DNA of 64,000 nt from Clostridiales bacterium (GTDB lineage Bacteria; Bacillota; Clostridia; Saccharofermentanales; Saccharofermentanaceae). Where the stretch lies: NCBI GenBank assembly GCA_017428155.1, contig JAFRRJ010000040.1:1-64000 (forward strand), given 5' to 3'. A program made the position numbers and the translations under genes. Shown here piece by piece: positions 25,113 through 33,717 of the stretch; the stretch's first letter is position 1, and each line of letters starts with the position of its first letter. The notes under the pieces are model-generated. The model was given only the letters and a program-made list of their open reading frames with translations, ran no database searches and was not told where the DNA came from.

Positions 25113-26888
25113 TTACTTAACTTCGTTGAATCCTTCTCTTGCAGCATATGTTGTGTGCAGGAGCTCGTGAGCCTTATGTGAGTTAGGCTCGCCCAGGAAC
25201 TTCTCATAGAGTTCGATGATCTGGGGATTCTTGTGAGACTGACGGAGTGTCTGACGCTCATCTTCGGAATAGAGTGCCTGAGCTCTCTTCTCCTTGTATG
25301 TGTCGAGGATGTCGTCTGCCTCGTTAGGCATGAAGCAAGGACGTACATAAGGCTGACCGCCGCCGTTGATACAGCCGCCGGGGCAACCCATGATCTCGAT
25401 GAACTGGTACTTGGACTTGCCTTCGCGGATCTCGTCGAGAAGAACCTTAGCGCTCTTCATGCCGGAAGCGATAGCAACGTTGACTGTTGTACCGTTGATA
25501 TCAAGAGAAGCCTCTCTGATACCTGCATCGTGGCCACGTACTGCTGTGAATTCAACAGGCTCGGACTCCTTGCCTGTGAGCTTGAAGTAAACAGTTCTGA
25601 GGGCTGCTTCCATAACGCCGCCTGTTACACCGAAGATAACAGCTGCGCCTGTATAATCGCCCATGATATCCTGATCCCACTCCTCATCAGGGAGACGGTT
25701 GAACATGATACCTGCACGGCGGATCATTCTTGCGAGCTCACGTGTTGTGAGAACTGCATCAACATCAGGAAGACCATTTGTAACGAGCTGTTCTCTTTCC
25801 TTCTCGAACTTCTTAGCTACGCAGGGCATGATGGATACAACGAAGATATCCTTGGGATCGATGCCCTTCTCCTGAGCCCAGTAAGACTTGATTACTGCGC
25901 CCTGCATCTCGTGAGGAGACTTGCAGGAAGAAAGGTGAGGCAGAAGATCACCATAGTTGTACTCAGCGTAGTTGATCCATCCGGGTGAGCAGGATGTGAT
26001 CATAGGAAGTGTTCCGCCATTTGTGAGACGGCCGAGGAGCTCTGTGCCCTCTTCCATGATTGTAAGGTCTGCACCGAAGTTAACGTCGTAAACTCTCTCG
26101 AATCCGAGTCTTCTCAAAGCTGCGATCATCTTGCCTGTGCAAGGTGTTCCAACAGGATTGTCGAACTCTTCGCCGATAGCTGCACGTACAGCAGGAGCTG
26201 CCTGAACGATAACGTGCTTGCCTGCCTTGAAAGCTGCATCTACCTTGTCGATCTCGGAGTGTTCCATCAAAGCGCCTGTAGGGCAGACATTGACGCACTG
26301 ACCGCACTGGATACAAGGAGAATCAGCAAAGCTCCTGTTCTCTGCAGGTGATACGAATGTATTAAATCCACGGTTCTCGAAGCCGAGGATGCCCATACCG
26401 TGAGCATTGGAGCAGCGTGCGATACAACGTCCGCAGAGGATACACTTGGATGTGTCACGGATAAGTCCGGGAGCAAGTGTATCAATATGTGTTTCAGAGT
26501 GAACGCCTGCGAATGCATCTTCTCTGGCGCCTGTGATCTGAGCAACGTGGAGAAGCTCGCACTGGCCGTTCTTGTCGCACTGCTGGCAGTTCTTATTGTG
26601 ATTGGAGAGCATAAGCTCTACAGATCTTCTGCGTGCCTGTACAGCTGCAGGTGAGGAGATCTTGATCTCCATGCCCTCGGAAATCGGATATACGCAGGAT
26701 GCAACGAGTCCTCTTGCGCCTGTAGCCTCTACGAGACATACACGGCAGGAACCCTGGTTGCACTCGCCATGATTAAATGCACAAAGTGAAGGAATCTCAT
26801 AGCCACAAGCCTTAGCAGCTTCAAGAATGGTGAGGCCGGCTTCAACCTGATAGGGCTGACCTTCAATTTTAATATTTACTAAACTCAT
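25113..26888 (-). CDS. hydA: [FeFe]-hydrogenase catalytic subunit HydA (NAD-linked trimeric type)
   Basis: 591 residues. Order: a 2Fe-2S plant-type ferredoxin domain (CNQGSCRVC), a His/Cys-ligated cluster (NHNKNCQQCDKNGQC), two 4Fe-4S ferredoxin motifs (CILCGRCIARC, CIQCGQCVNVCP), then the H-cluster domain with its three signatures: TSCSPGW (L1, Cys300), MPCVAKKFE (L2, Cys356) and MGCPGGCINGGGQP (L3, Cys502 and Cys506). It reversibly makes H2 from electrons of reduced ferredoxin and NADH together with HydB and HydC in the cytosol. L1 has Ser where CpI-type enzymes have the second Cys (TSCCPGW), and the nearby SSCKSP has an additional Cys. Start has AGGAGG; 15 bases after hydB. Bifurcating operation is inferred from the HydABC make-up. 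Confidence 0.95.
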   Translation of the reverse strand: MSLVNIKIEGQPYQVEAGLTILEAAKACGYEIPSLCAFNHGECNQGSCRVCLVEATGARGLVASCVYPISEGMEIKISSPAAVQARRRSVELMLSNHNKNCQQCDKNGQCELLHVAQITGAREDAFAGVHSETHIDTLAPGLIRDTSKCILCGRCIARCSNAHGMGILGFENRGFNTFVSPAENRSFADSPCIQCGQCVNVCPTGALMEHSEIDKVDAAFKAGKHVIVQAAPAVRAAIGEEFDNPVGTPCTGKMIAALRRLGFERVYDVNFGADLTIMEEGTELLGRLTNGGTLPMITSCSPGWINYAEYNYGDLLPHLSSCKSPHEMQGAVIKSYWAQEKGIDPKDIFVVSIMPCVAKKFEKEREQLVTNGLPDVDAVLTTRELARMIRRAGIMFNRLPDEEWDQDIMGDYTGAAVIFGVTGGVMEAALRTVYFKLTGKESEPVEFTAVRGHDAGIREASLDINGTTVNVAIASGMKSAKVLLDEIREGKSKYQFIEIMGCPGGCINGGGQPYVRPCFMPNEADDILDTYKEKRAQALYSEDERQTLRQSHKNPQIIELYEKFLGEPNSHKAHELLHTTYAAREGFNEVK

Positions 26889-26903
26889 TCTTTTGCCTCC
26901 TGA

Positions 26904-28787
26904 TTAAACCTTCGAAATTGCGTTGAACTTACATGTGCTGATGCACGCACCGCACTTAACGCACTTATCAGCGTCAATTGCCATGGATGCAAGCTTGTGT
27001 CCGGGAGCAACATACTCTGTACGTGTGATGCAGCCTGCAGGACAGCCCTTAGCGCACATACCGCAGCCGATACACTTCTCAGCGTCGATGGTGTACTGCA
27101 TAAGGTTCTTACATACGTGAGCAGGGCACTTCTTGTCAACGATGTGAGCAAGGTACTCATCACGGAAGTGAGCAAGTGTTGAGTTAACGGGGTTGGATGC
27201 TGTCTGACCCAAAGCGCAGAGTGAGTTAGCCTTGATCGTCTGGCTCAGTTCCTCGAGCTCGTCGAGATCATGCATTGTGCCCTTACCCTCAGTGATTCTT
27301 GTGAGGATCTCGAGCATTCTCTTTGTACCGATACGGCAGGGTGTGCACTTACCGCAGGACTCGTCGCAGATGAATTCGAGATAGAACTTTGCAACGTCAA
27401 CCATGCAGTTGTCTTCGTCCATTACGATAGCACCGCCGGAACCCATCATGGATCCCTTTGCAACGAGGTTATCGAAGTCGATAGGCTCGTCAAGGTACTC
27501 TGCTGTCAAGCATCCGCCGGAAGGACCACCTGTCTGGATAGCCTTGAACTGTTTGCCATCCGGGATACCGCCGCCGATATCATAGATGAGCTCTCTTAAT
27601 GTTGTACCCATAGGAACTTCTACGAGACCAACGTTATTAACTTTTCCGCCCAAAGCGAAAACCTTGGTGCCCTTGGACTTCTCTGTACCTACAGAAGCGA
27701 ACTTCTCAGCGCCTTCTCTTAAGATATAAGGAACGCAAGCGAGTGTCTCAACGTTATTAACGCATGTAGGCTTGCCCCAGAGACCCTTGATTGCCGGGAA
27801 CGGCGGCCTCGGACGAGGCATACCGCGCTTACCTTCGATGGAGTTAAGGAGTGCTGTCTCCTCACCGCAAACGAATGCGCCTGCACCAAGTCTGATCTGG
27901 CAGTCGAAGCTGAAATCTGAACCAAGGATGTTCTTTCCGAGGAGACCTTCTGCTCTTGCCTGCTCGATAGCGATCTTAAGTCTCTTAACTGCGATCGGGT
28001 ACTCGGCACGTACATAGAAATAACCTTCGGAAGCGCCGAAAGCGTAACCTGCGATCATCATACCTTCGATAACAGCAAGGGGGTTACCTTCGAGAATGGA
28101 ACGGTCCATGAATGCACCCGGGTCGCCCTCGTCGCCGTTACATACAACGTACTTCTGGTCAGCTTCGACATTAAGGGCGAACTGCCACTTTCTGCCTGTG
28201 GGGAATCCGCCGCCGCCACGGCCACGGAGACCGGAATTAAGAACTTCATTAACAACGTCCTGCTGAGACATTGTCAGAGCTCTCTTTATACCCTGGAAAG
28301 CGCCCATGCCGATAGCTTCATTGATATCCTCAGGATTGATAACGCCGCAGCCGTTCAAAGCTACACGTCTCTGCTTCTTATAGAAGAGGATATCCTCCTG
28401 CTTTGTAACCTTCTCCTGTGTCTTGGGGTCAACATAGAGAAGTCTTTCAACGATCTCGCCGCCGATAAGATCTTTTTCTACGATCTCATCAACGTCTTCG
28501 ATCTTAACCATCTTATAAAGTGTATCTTCAGGATAGATCTTAACGAAAGGTCCCTGTGAGCAGAAACCGAAGCAGCCTACCTGGTTAACGGTAGCTTTGT
28601 CCTCAATTCCCTTCTCCTTGAGAAGTTCCTTAAATCTTTCCATGATCTCTGTGGAGTGTGCAGAAAGGCATCCTGTACCGCCGCAGAGTACGATGTGACG
28701 CTTGCCGTCACCGCCCTTGATCTTGTCGTCAAGGCTCTTTGAGAGAACTTCATATCTCTCGTTAAGGTCAGTAACTGTGCTTATCAT
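26904..28787 (-). CDS. hydB: Hydrogenase flavin/NAD subunit HydB (NuoF-like)
   Basis: 627 residues: an N-terminal thioredoxin-like 2Fe-2S domain (CGGTGCLSAHS..GCFGFC), a NuoF core with the NADH- and FMN-binding glycine stretches (GLRGRGGGGFPTGRKW, CNGDEGDPGAFMDR), the 4Fe-4S motif ESCGKCTPCRIG, and a C-terminal pair of 4Fe-4S ferredoxin motifs (CIGCGMCAKGCP, CVKCGACISTC). It passes electrons between NADH, FMN and the hydrogenase HydA. The start codon overlaps the hydC stop as ATGA. The C-terminal ferredoxin extension separates it from the complex I NuoF, which ends after the third motif. Confidence 0.95.
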   Translation of the reverse strand: MISTVTDLNERYEVLSKSLDDKIKGGDGKRHIVLCGGTGCLSAHSTEIMERFKELLKEKGIEDKATVNQVGCFGFCSQGPFVKIYPEDTLYKMVKIEDVDEIVEKDLIGGEIVERLLYVDPKTQEKVTKQEDILFYKKQRRVALNGCGVINPEDINEAIGMGAFQGIKRALTMSQQDVVNEVLNSGLRGRGGGGFPTGRKWQFALNVEADQKYVVCNGDEGDPGAFMDRSILEGNPLAVIEGMMIAGYAFGASEGYFYVRAEYPIAVKRLKIAIEQARAEGLLGKNILGSDFSFDCQIRLGAGAFVCGEETALLNSIEGKRGMPRPRPPFPAIKGLWGKPTCVNNVETLACVPYILREGAEKFASVGTEKSKGTKVFALGGKVNNVGLVEVPMGTTLRELIYDIGGGIPDGKQFKAIQTGGPSGGCLTAEYLDEPIDFDNLVAKGSMMGSGGAIVMDEDNCMVDVAKFYLEFICDESCGKCTPCRIGTKRMLEILTRITEGKGTMHDLDELEELSQTIKANSLCALGQTASNPVNSTLAHFRDEYLAHIVDKKCPAHVCKNLMQYTIDAEKCIGCGMCAKGCPAGCITRTEYVAPGHKLASMAIDADKCVKCGACISTCKFNAISKV

Positions 28788-29272
28788 GCCTGAGCTGCCT
28801 CCTCTTTTAATTCTTTGATGATCAGGGGAACCTGGTCAACCTTAACCTTAGGGTAAACTCTGCCGTTGATGCTTACCGCAGGTGCGATACCGCATGCGCC
28901 GATGCAGCGGAGAGCGTCCAGAGTGAACAGACCGTCCTCTGATGTCTCACCGGGCTTAATGCCTAAGAGCTCCTGGAACTTATCGATAACGTTCTGAGCG
29001 CCCTTAACGTAGCATGCTGTACCAAGGCAGCAGCCTACAACGTACTTTCCCTTCGGAGTAAGAGAAAAGAATGAGTAGAATGTAACAACTCCATAGATCT
29101 CTGCAACCGAAATACCTGTCTTCTTGGAAACCAATTCCTGAACTTCTAGCGGAATGTATCCGTACTCATTCTGAATGTCACTCAGGATCATCATCAAAGG
29201 AGTCTTATCGTCCTTGTGACGATCACAGATCTCCGTAATCTGAGCGACAGCAGCTTCTTGTAATTTAGCCAT
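28784..29272 (-). CDS. hydC: Hydrogenase subunit HydC (NuoE-like, 2Fe-2S)
   Basis: 162 residues of the NuoE/HydC thioredoxin-like 2Fe-2S family. The four cluster ligands lie in the CCLGTACYVKG region and in LRCIGACGIAPA. It is the small electron-transfer subunit beside HydB. ATG with AGGAGG seven bases upstream; its stop overlaps hydB by four bases, so the operon is hydC-hydB-hydA. A perfect 13-bp dyad lies 56-85 bases before the start. Confidence 0.94.
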   Translation of the reverse strand: MAKLQEAAVAQITEICDRHKDDKTPLMMILSDIQNEYGYIPLEVQELVSKKTGISVAEIYGVVTFYSFFSLTPKGKYVVGCCLGTACYVKGAQNVIDKFQELLGIKPGETSEDGLFTLDALRCIGACGIAPAVSINGRVYPKVKVDQVPLIIKELKEEAAQA

Positions 29273-29327
29273 AAAAAACCTCCTGCCTCTTTTGGGAATA
29301 TTCCAGCCCGTTTATTTTACTTTGCAA

Positions 29328-29357
29328 GGCGACAGTTAGTAAAGACTAACTGTCGCC
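29328..29357. promoter_or_regulatory. Perfect 13-bp inverted repeat before hydCBA
   Basis: GGCGACAGTTAGT (29328-29340) and its exact complement ACTAACTGTCGCC (29345-29357) flank a 4-base loop. On the minus strand a TTTACT-18-TAAAAT promoter could overlap it, which would make it an operator for hydCBA. It could also end the EF-G transcript, but neither side has a T-run, so a normal intrinsic terminator is unlikely. Confidence 0.55.
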
Positions 29358-29415
29358 CAAAATCAGACATTATGTATCAAAAGCGTAAAATTGTATTAAC
29401 GCAAATGAATAACTA

Positions 29416-31491
29416 TTATTCTTCCTCGACATTGCTTGCTGCAATTACCTTGTCAGCGACTTCCGGAGGTGCTGCCTCATAACGGACATGGGACATAGCA
29501 AACCATCCTCTGCCCTGTGTCATTGACTTAAGGTCAGTAGCATACTCAAGCATCTCGGCTGTAGGAACTTCCGCATTAACAACAGAACCAAGCTCGTCTG
29601 CATCAATGCCCATGATGCGGCCGCGTCTCTTGTTAAGGTCGCCCATGATGTCTCCCTGCTTATCCTCGGGGATATGTACCTCAACCTTGCTGATGGGTTC
29701 GAGAAGAACAGGGTTGCCTTGTGTCATGCCGGCCTTGAATGCAAGGTTTGCAGCGATCTTGAATGCCATTTCCGAAGAGTCTACATCGTGGTAGGAACCG
29801 TCAACCAGAGTAGCCTTGAGGTTAACTACGGGATAGCCTGCGAGTACACCCTTCTTGATGGATTCCTGTAATCCCTTCTCAACTGCAGGGAAGAAGTTCT
29901 TAGGTACGGCACCGCCGAATACCTTCTCTTCGAATACGAGATCCTCGGAATCGGGATTGGGTTCGAACTCGATCCAGACGTCACCATACTGGCCGTGACC
30001 GCCGGACTGCTTCTTGTGCTTACCCTGAACCTTTACCTTCTTGCGGATAGCTTCACGGTAAGGAACCTTGGGTTCACCTAATTCGCAGTCTACGTTGTAC
30101 TTGTTCTTGAGCTGGCTTACGATAACCTTGAGCTGCATGTCGCCGATACCTGAAAGCACCATCTGCTTTGTCTCGGGATTTGTCTCGACTGTGAAGCAAT
30201 GGTCTTCGTCACCGAGCTTTGTAAGGCCTGTGATGATCTTGTCTTCGTCGCCCTTCTTAAGAGGAACGATAGACTTGGAAAGACAAGGCTGAGGGAACTT
30301 GATCTTAGGCATCTCAAGGATACGTGCGCGGTCGCAGATAGTATCGTTGGTGTCTGTGTTGGCGAGCTTGGAAGCTGCGCCGATATCGCCTGCTGTGATG
30401 CAGTCGGTCGTGATCTGCTCCTTACCCTTAAGGAAGAACAGACCGCCGATCCTCTCATCCTTACCCTTTGTAGCGTTATAAACTGTGGAGTTTGCACGGA
30501 GTGTTCCGGCATTAACCTTAAAGATACTGATCTTACCAACGAAGGGGTCAGAAATCGTCTTGAAGCAGAATGCTGCAAGAGGATCATCAATGGAGCAGCC
30601 TACCATCATGGTGCTGCCGTCAGGAAGTGTAGCTTCCAGAGCGGGCTTCTTGCCTGCCGGAGGTGTGTCCTTGGAGATGCAGTTCAGGAGGAAGTCAACA
30701 CCCCAGTTCATATATGCGGAACCGCAATAGATCGGGTGGAGCTTACCTTCACGGAAGCCTGCGTGTACGCCGTGACGGAATTCATCTTCAGTGAACTTCT
30801 CGCCTGCGAAGAACTTCTCCATAAGTTCGTCATCTGCCTCTGCAACGACTTCGTTAACCTTCTCCTGGAGCTCGTCAACACGTGCGTTGTACTGCTCGGG
30901 GAGCGGGAATTCAACGAACTTGCCTGTTGCCTTATCTATCGAAAAAGCCTTGCGGTTCATGACGTCTACGATACCTGTCATCTTGCCGTCTTCCATGATA
31001 GGGAATGAAAGCGGGATAACTGAAGGTCCGTAGCGCTCCATCATACGCTCAGCTACAGAGTCAAAGTCAGCGTTAGGTTCATCCATTCTGTTCATGAAGA
31101 ACAGGAAAGGAACCTTCTTACCGTTCAAAAGTCTTATTGCCTTCTCGGAACCGACGGATGTGCCGCCCTTAGCCGAGATCATAATAACGCCGGAATCTGC
31201 GATTCTGATTCCGCTCATTTCCTCACCCAGGAAGTCGAAGTCACCTGGAGTGTCGATAATGTTGATCTTGCTTCCCTTATATTCACAGCAGGCAACTGAA
31301 AGGCCTACTGACATCTGTCTCTTAATCTCCTCAGGATCGTAGTCAAGCGTCGTATTACCATCATTGATCCGGCCCTGACGGTTTATTGCTTTGGTATAAA
31401 AAAGAATAGCCTCAGCTAAAGTCGTCTTGCCGGAACCTACATGTCCGAACAACGCAATGTTGCGAATCTTGTCTGCGGAATAGTTTTCCAT
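29416..31491 (-). CDS. Elongation factor G paralogue (EF-G2-like translational GTPase)
   Basis: 691 residues, the full length of EF-G with five domains: G1 as GHVGSGKTT, G3 DTPGDFDF, G4 as NRMD (canonical NKxD), a domain IV segment (KHKKQSGGHGQYGDVWIE) and domain V (EVPTAEMLEYATDLKSMTQGRGWF). The switch I motif that reads RGITI in true EF-G is RQMSV here, and G1 reads GSGKT rather than DAGKT. Both differences match the secondary EF-G2 group rather than the housekeeping factor. It probably acts on the ribosome under special conditions. Start with AGGAGG; a TATAAT -10 lies at 31533-31538. hydC follows 143 bases downstream. Confidence 0.88.
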   Translation of the reverse strand: MENYSADKIRNIALFGHVGSGKTTLAEAILFYTKAINRQGRINDGNTTLDYDPEEIKRQMSVGLSVACCEYKGSKINIIDTPGDFDFLGEEMSGIRIADSGVIMISAKGGTSVGSEKAIRLLNGKKVPFLFFMNRMDEPNADFDSVAERMMERYGPSVIPLSFPIMEDGKMTGIVDVMNRKAFSIDKATGKFVEFPLPEQYNARVDELQEKVNEVVAEADDELMEKFFAGEKFTEDEFRHGVHAGFREGKLHPIYCGSAYMNWGVDFLLNCISKDTPPAGKKPALEATLPDGSTMMVGCSIDDPLAAFCFKTISDPFVGKISIFKVNAGTLRANSTVYNATKGKDERIGGLFFLKGKEQITTDCITAGDIGAASKLANTDTNDTICDRARILEMPKIKFPQPCLSKSIVPLKKGDEDKIITGLTKLGDEDHCFTVETNPETKQMVLSGIGDMQLKVIVSQLKNKYNVDCELGEPKVPYREAIRKKVKVQGKHKKQSGGHGQYGDVWIEFEPNPDSEDLVFEEKVFGGAVPKNFFPAVEKGLQESIKKGVLAGYPVVNLKATLVDGSYHDVDSSEMAFKIAANLAFKAGMTQGNPVLLEPISKVEVHIPEDKQGDIMGDLNKRRGRIMGIDADELGSVVNAEVPTAEMLEYATDLKSMTQGRGWFAMSHVRYEAAPPEVADKVIAASNVEEE

Positions 31492-31720
31492 CAGTCATTT
31501 CCTCCTTCGAAGTAAAAAATCAATACTTTCCTATTATATAGGATTCGATATGCCAATTCCACAAAAAATTTCTTCTGGCGAAAACTTTTTTTGTGCATAG
31601 TTTTTACCATAACTGTTTCCGCGTTTCAGCAGCGAAAAAAGGGAAATCAAGGGCAAAAACTTTTCGCGCGATTAAAAAGTAATGCTTTGGTTTTGCCGGA
31701 CAGATCGGTCCGAAGGACAT

Positions 31721-31750
31721 AAAAAGAGCCGCCTCACGAGAGACGGCTCT
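31721..31750 (-). terminator. Terminator after the zinc-ribbon coiled-coil gene
   Basis: AGAGCCG (31725-31731) pairs with CGGCTCT (31744-31750), extended by CTC/GAG after one mismatch. On the minus strand it runs into TTTTT. It ends the gene that stops at 31779. Confidence 0.8.
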
Positions 31751-31778
31751 TCAGATAATTATTCAATGTAAACAGATA

Positions 31779-33482
31779 TCACTTAAGCGGTCTGCCAAAG
31801 ATAAGTACAAGTCTGTCTTCCTTCTGTGCAAACGGGCTTCCCGACAGAGATGACAATCCTGATTCGGAACCGCCGCCCATAGAAGAGATGAGCTTTCCGC
31901 CGTCATCATCGACTACGGAGATCAATGTCCAGCCGTCTGCCGACTTCTTCTTGAGGAGCTTGGTAAGTGCTTCAACGTTAACTTCGGAAGACTTGTTATG
32001 CTCAACAACTTCAACGGAATAATCCATCGGACCGCCGGCAGCTCCGCCACCTGATCTGACCTTCTTCTCTAATTCTGCAACCGCGTTATCAAGCGCTAAA
32101 AGCTTCTTCTCCAGCTCTGCCTTCTCCATCTCTAACTCCTTGATCTCATTTTCCTTTGCTTCGATCTTATCGAGCATCGCGCCCTTCTCGCTCTCGCTCA
32201 GAGCAGCCTGCTTGAGGAATACTGCCTGCTTCTCGGCATTAAGAACGATCTCCTGGGCAGCTGCCTCTGCAAGAACAGTGGCATTCTTCGAATCAGCAAT
32301 AATGATGTTAGCTTCCTTGAGCTCAGCCTGAAGACCCTTGATCTGATCCTGGATCTCTTCTGACTGCTTGGCATATTCATTGAATTCCTTCTCAGCTTCG
32401 GATCTCTTTGTCTCGGCATCCTTAAGTTCATTCCTGGCTTTCTTAAGGGATTCCTCGAGTTCCTTTGTCTGCTGGGCTGCAGCCTTCTCGAAGTTTGCAA
32501 TCTGGGCATTTAATTCATCACGCTTGGTTATGGCAATCTCTGCCTCAGCCATAACAGCCTTGGCCTTCTCGGTCATGTCGTCGAGCTCGGCCTGAGCCTG
32601 CTTGTTGCGCTCTTCGAGCTGAACAATGATATGATCTCTTTCAGCCTGTGCTTCAGCAATGAGCTTCTCTTTCTCGGCATTGGCTATATCTCTGTCACGC
32701 TCGGCTTCCTGCTTCATCTTAAGAGCTTCTGCAGACTGCTTCTCCGCGAGCTTCTTATGCTCTTCGGCGATCTTGACCTTCTCTTTCTCAAAGTCTTCAT
32801 TGAGCTTGACGATCTTATCTTCAGCAGCCTTGATCTCTTTTTCCTTCTCAGCCTTGATCTTGTCGGCGTTGTCCATCATGTTCTGGACTTCCTGAGCCTG
32901 AGCGATGAGCTCATCTCTCTTTGCCATTGCTTCGGCATATTCCTTCTCGACCTGAGCTGCAAGCTGTTCTGTCTGCTTCTGTGTCTCTTCGTAGATCTTC
33001 TGCTGTTCTATTCTTGCCTGTTCGACGAGAGCATCGTGTTCCTTCTGGGATTCCTTCTTGGCCTTCTCGAGCATCGTGTTGGCTTCCTTGCGGAGAGCAT
33101 CACGCTTGTCGCGCGCTTCGATGACCTCATTACGTATGGACTCTACGGAAGCCTCCAATGCCTCCTGCTCTGCAAGTCTCTTCTTCTGAAATGTCGTGAA
33201 CTCTTTATCAAGCTTCTCCCTCTCGTTCTCGAACTGTTCCTTCATGCTCTCGTAGTCACGCTTAAGCTTATCCATAGCCTCGAGGATCCTCTTCTCCTCT
33301 TCGGAACGCTTAGCTTCTGCACGGGCTATATTCTCTGCCTGCTTCTGATCAAGGACCTTCTTCGCTTCGGCCGCAGCCTCATCGTTATTGCCCTGGGAAG
33401 CTTTCTGGAAATCGTATTTGCACATTGAGCAGCGGGCAACGTTGTCCCCCATCATTACGCCGCAAACCGGACATCTCTTCAT
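31779..33482 (-). CDS. Zinc-ribbon protein with long coiled coil and C-terminal DUF4177-like domain
   Basis: The ATG at 33482 (MKRCPVCG) is chosen for its GGAG site eight bases upstream; an upstream in-frame start would add eleven residues. The 567-residue product opens with a double CxxC zinc ribbon (CPVCG, then CSMCKYDF), continues with ~420 residues of almost unbroken Glu/Lys/Ala-rich coiled coil (about 35-460), and ends with a compact ~85-residue domain (MDYSVEVVEH, LLKKKSADGWTLISV, LVLIFGRPL) that resembles the small DUF4177 fold. No TM or signal is present, so it is cytosolic. It may be a filament or scaffold. It stands alone with its own terminator. Function unknown. Confidence 0.82.
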   Translation of the reverse strand: MKRCPVCGVMMGDNVARCSMCKYDFQKASQGNNDEAAAEAKKVLDQKQAENIARAEAKRSEEEKRILEAMDKLKRDYESMKEQFENEREKLDKEFTTFQKKRLAEQEALEASVESIRNEVIEARDKRDALRKEANTMLEKAKKESQKEHDALVEQARIEQQKIYEETQKQTEQLAAQVEKEYAEAMAKRDELIAQAQEVQNMMDNADKIKAEKEKEIKAAEDKIVKLNEDFEKEKVKIAEEHKKLAEKQSAEALKMKQEAERDRDIANAEKEKLIAEAQAERDHIIVQLEERNKQAQAELDDMTEKAKAVMAEAEIAITKRDELNAQIANFEKAAAQQTKELEESLKKARNELKDAETKRSEAEKEFNEYAKQSEEIQDQIKGLQAELKEANIIIADSKNATVLAEAAAQEIVLNAEKQAVFLKQAALSESEKGAMLDKIEAKENEIKELEMEKAELEKKLLALDNAVAELEKKVRSGGGAAGGPMDYSVEVVEHNKSSEVNVEALTKLLKKKSADGWTLISVVDDDGGKLISSMGGGSESGLSSLSGSPFAQKEDRLVLIFGRPLK

Positions 33483-33717
33483 AAATGAATCTCCTACCAA
33501 AATAAGCGCGCGCAAACCACACGCGCAAAAAATTTATGTGTTTATTATATACCAGCGCACTTGAAATTATTAACTTTTCTTAAATCATTTTTATAAATTT
33601 TTAGTTAATTTTCGGATAGAGCCCTTATTTTAAAGGCTTCTTTTTGTGTGCGTTGCCTTATGTGTACATCAGATACCCGCAAATATAATTAATTAATTGC
33701 TTGTTAGGAGGGCACAA

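Noticed and set aside
26904-29272. NuoE/NuoF genes of a respiratory complex I
   Set aside because: HydA follows directly, no other nuo genes are present, and the NuoF-like subunit has the extra C-terminal ferredoxin domain of HydB.
33616-33645. GCC/GGC hairpin followed by TTTTT upstream of the peptide-binding lipoprotein
   Set aside because: The stem is short and interrupted, and no + strand gene lies upstream to be terminated; a regulatory leader is possible but not supported.
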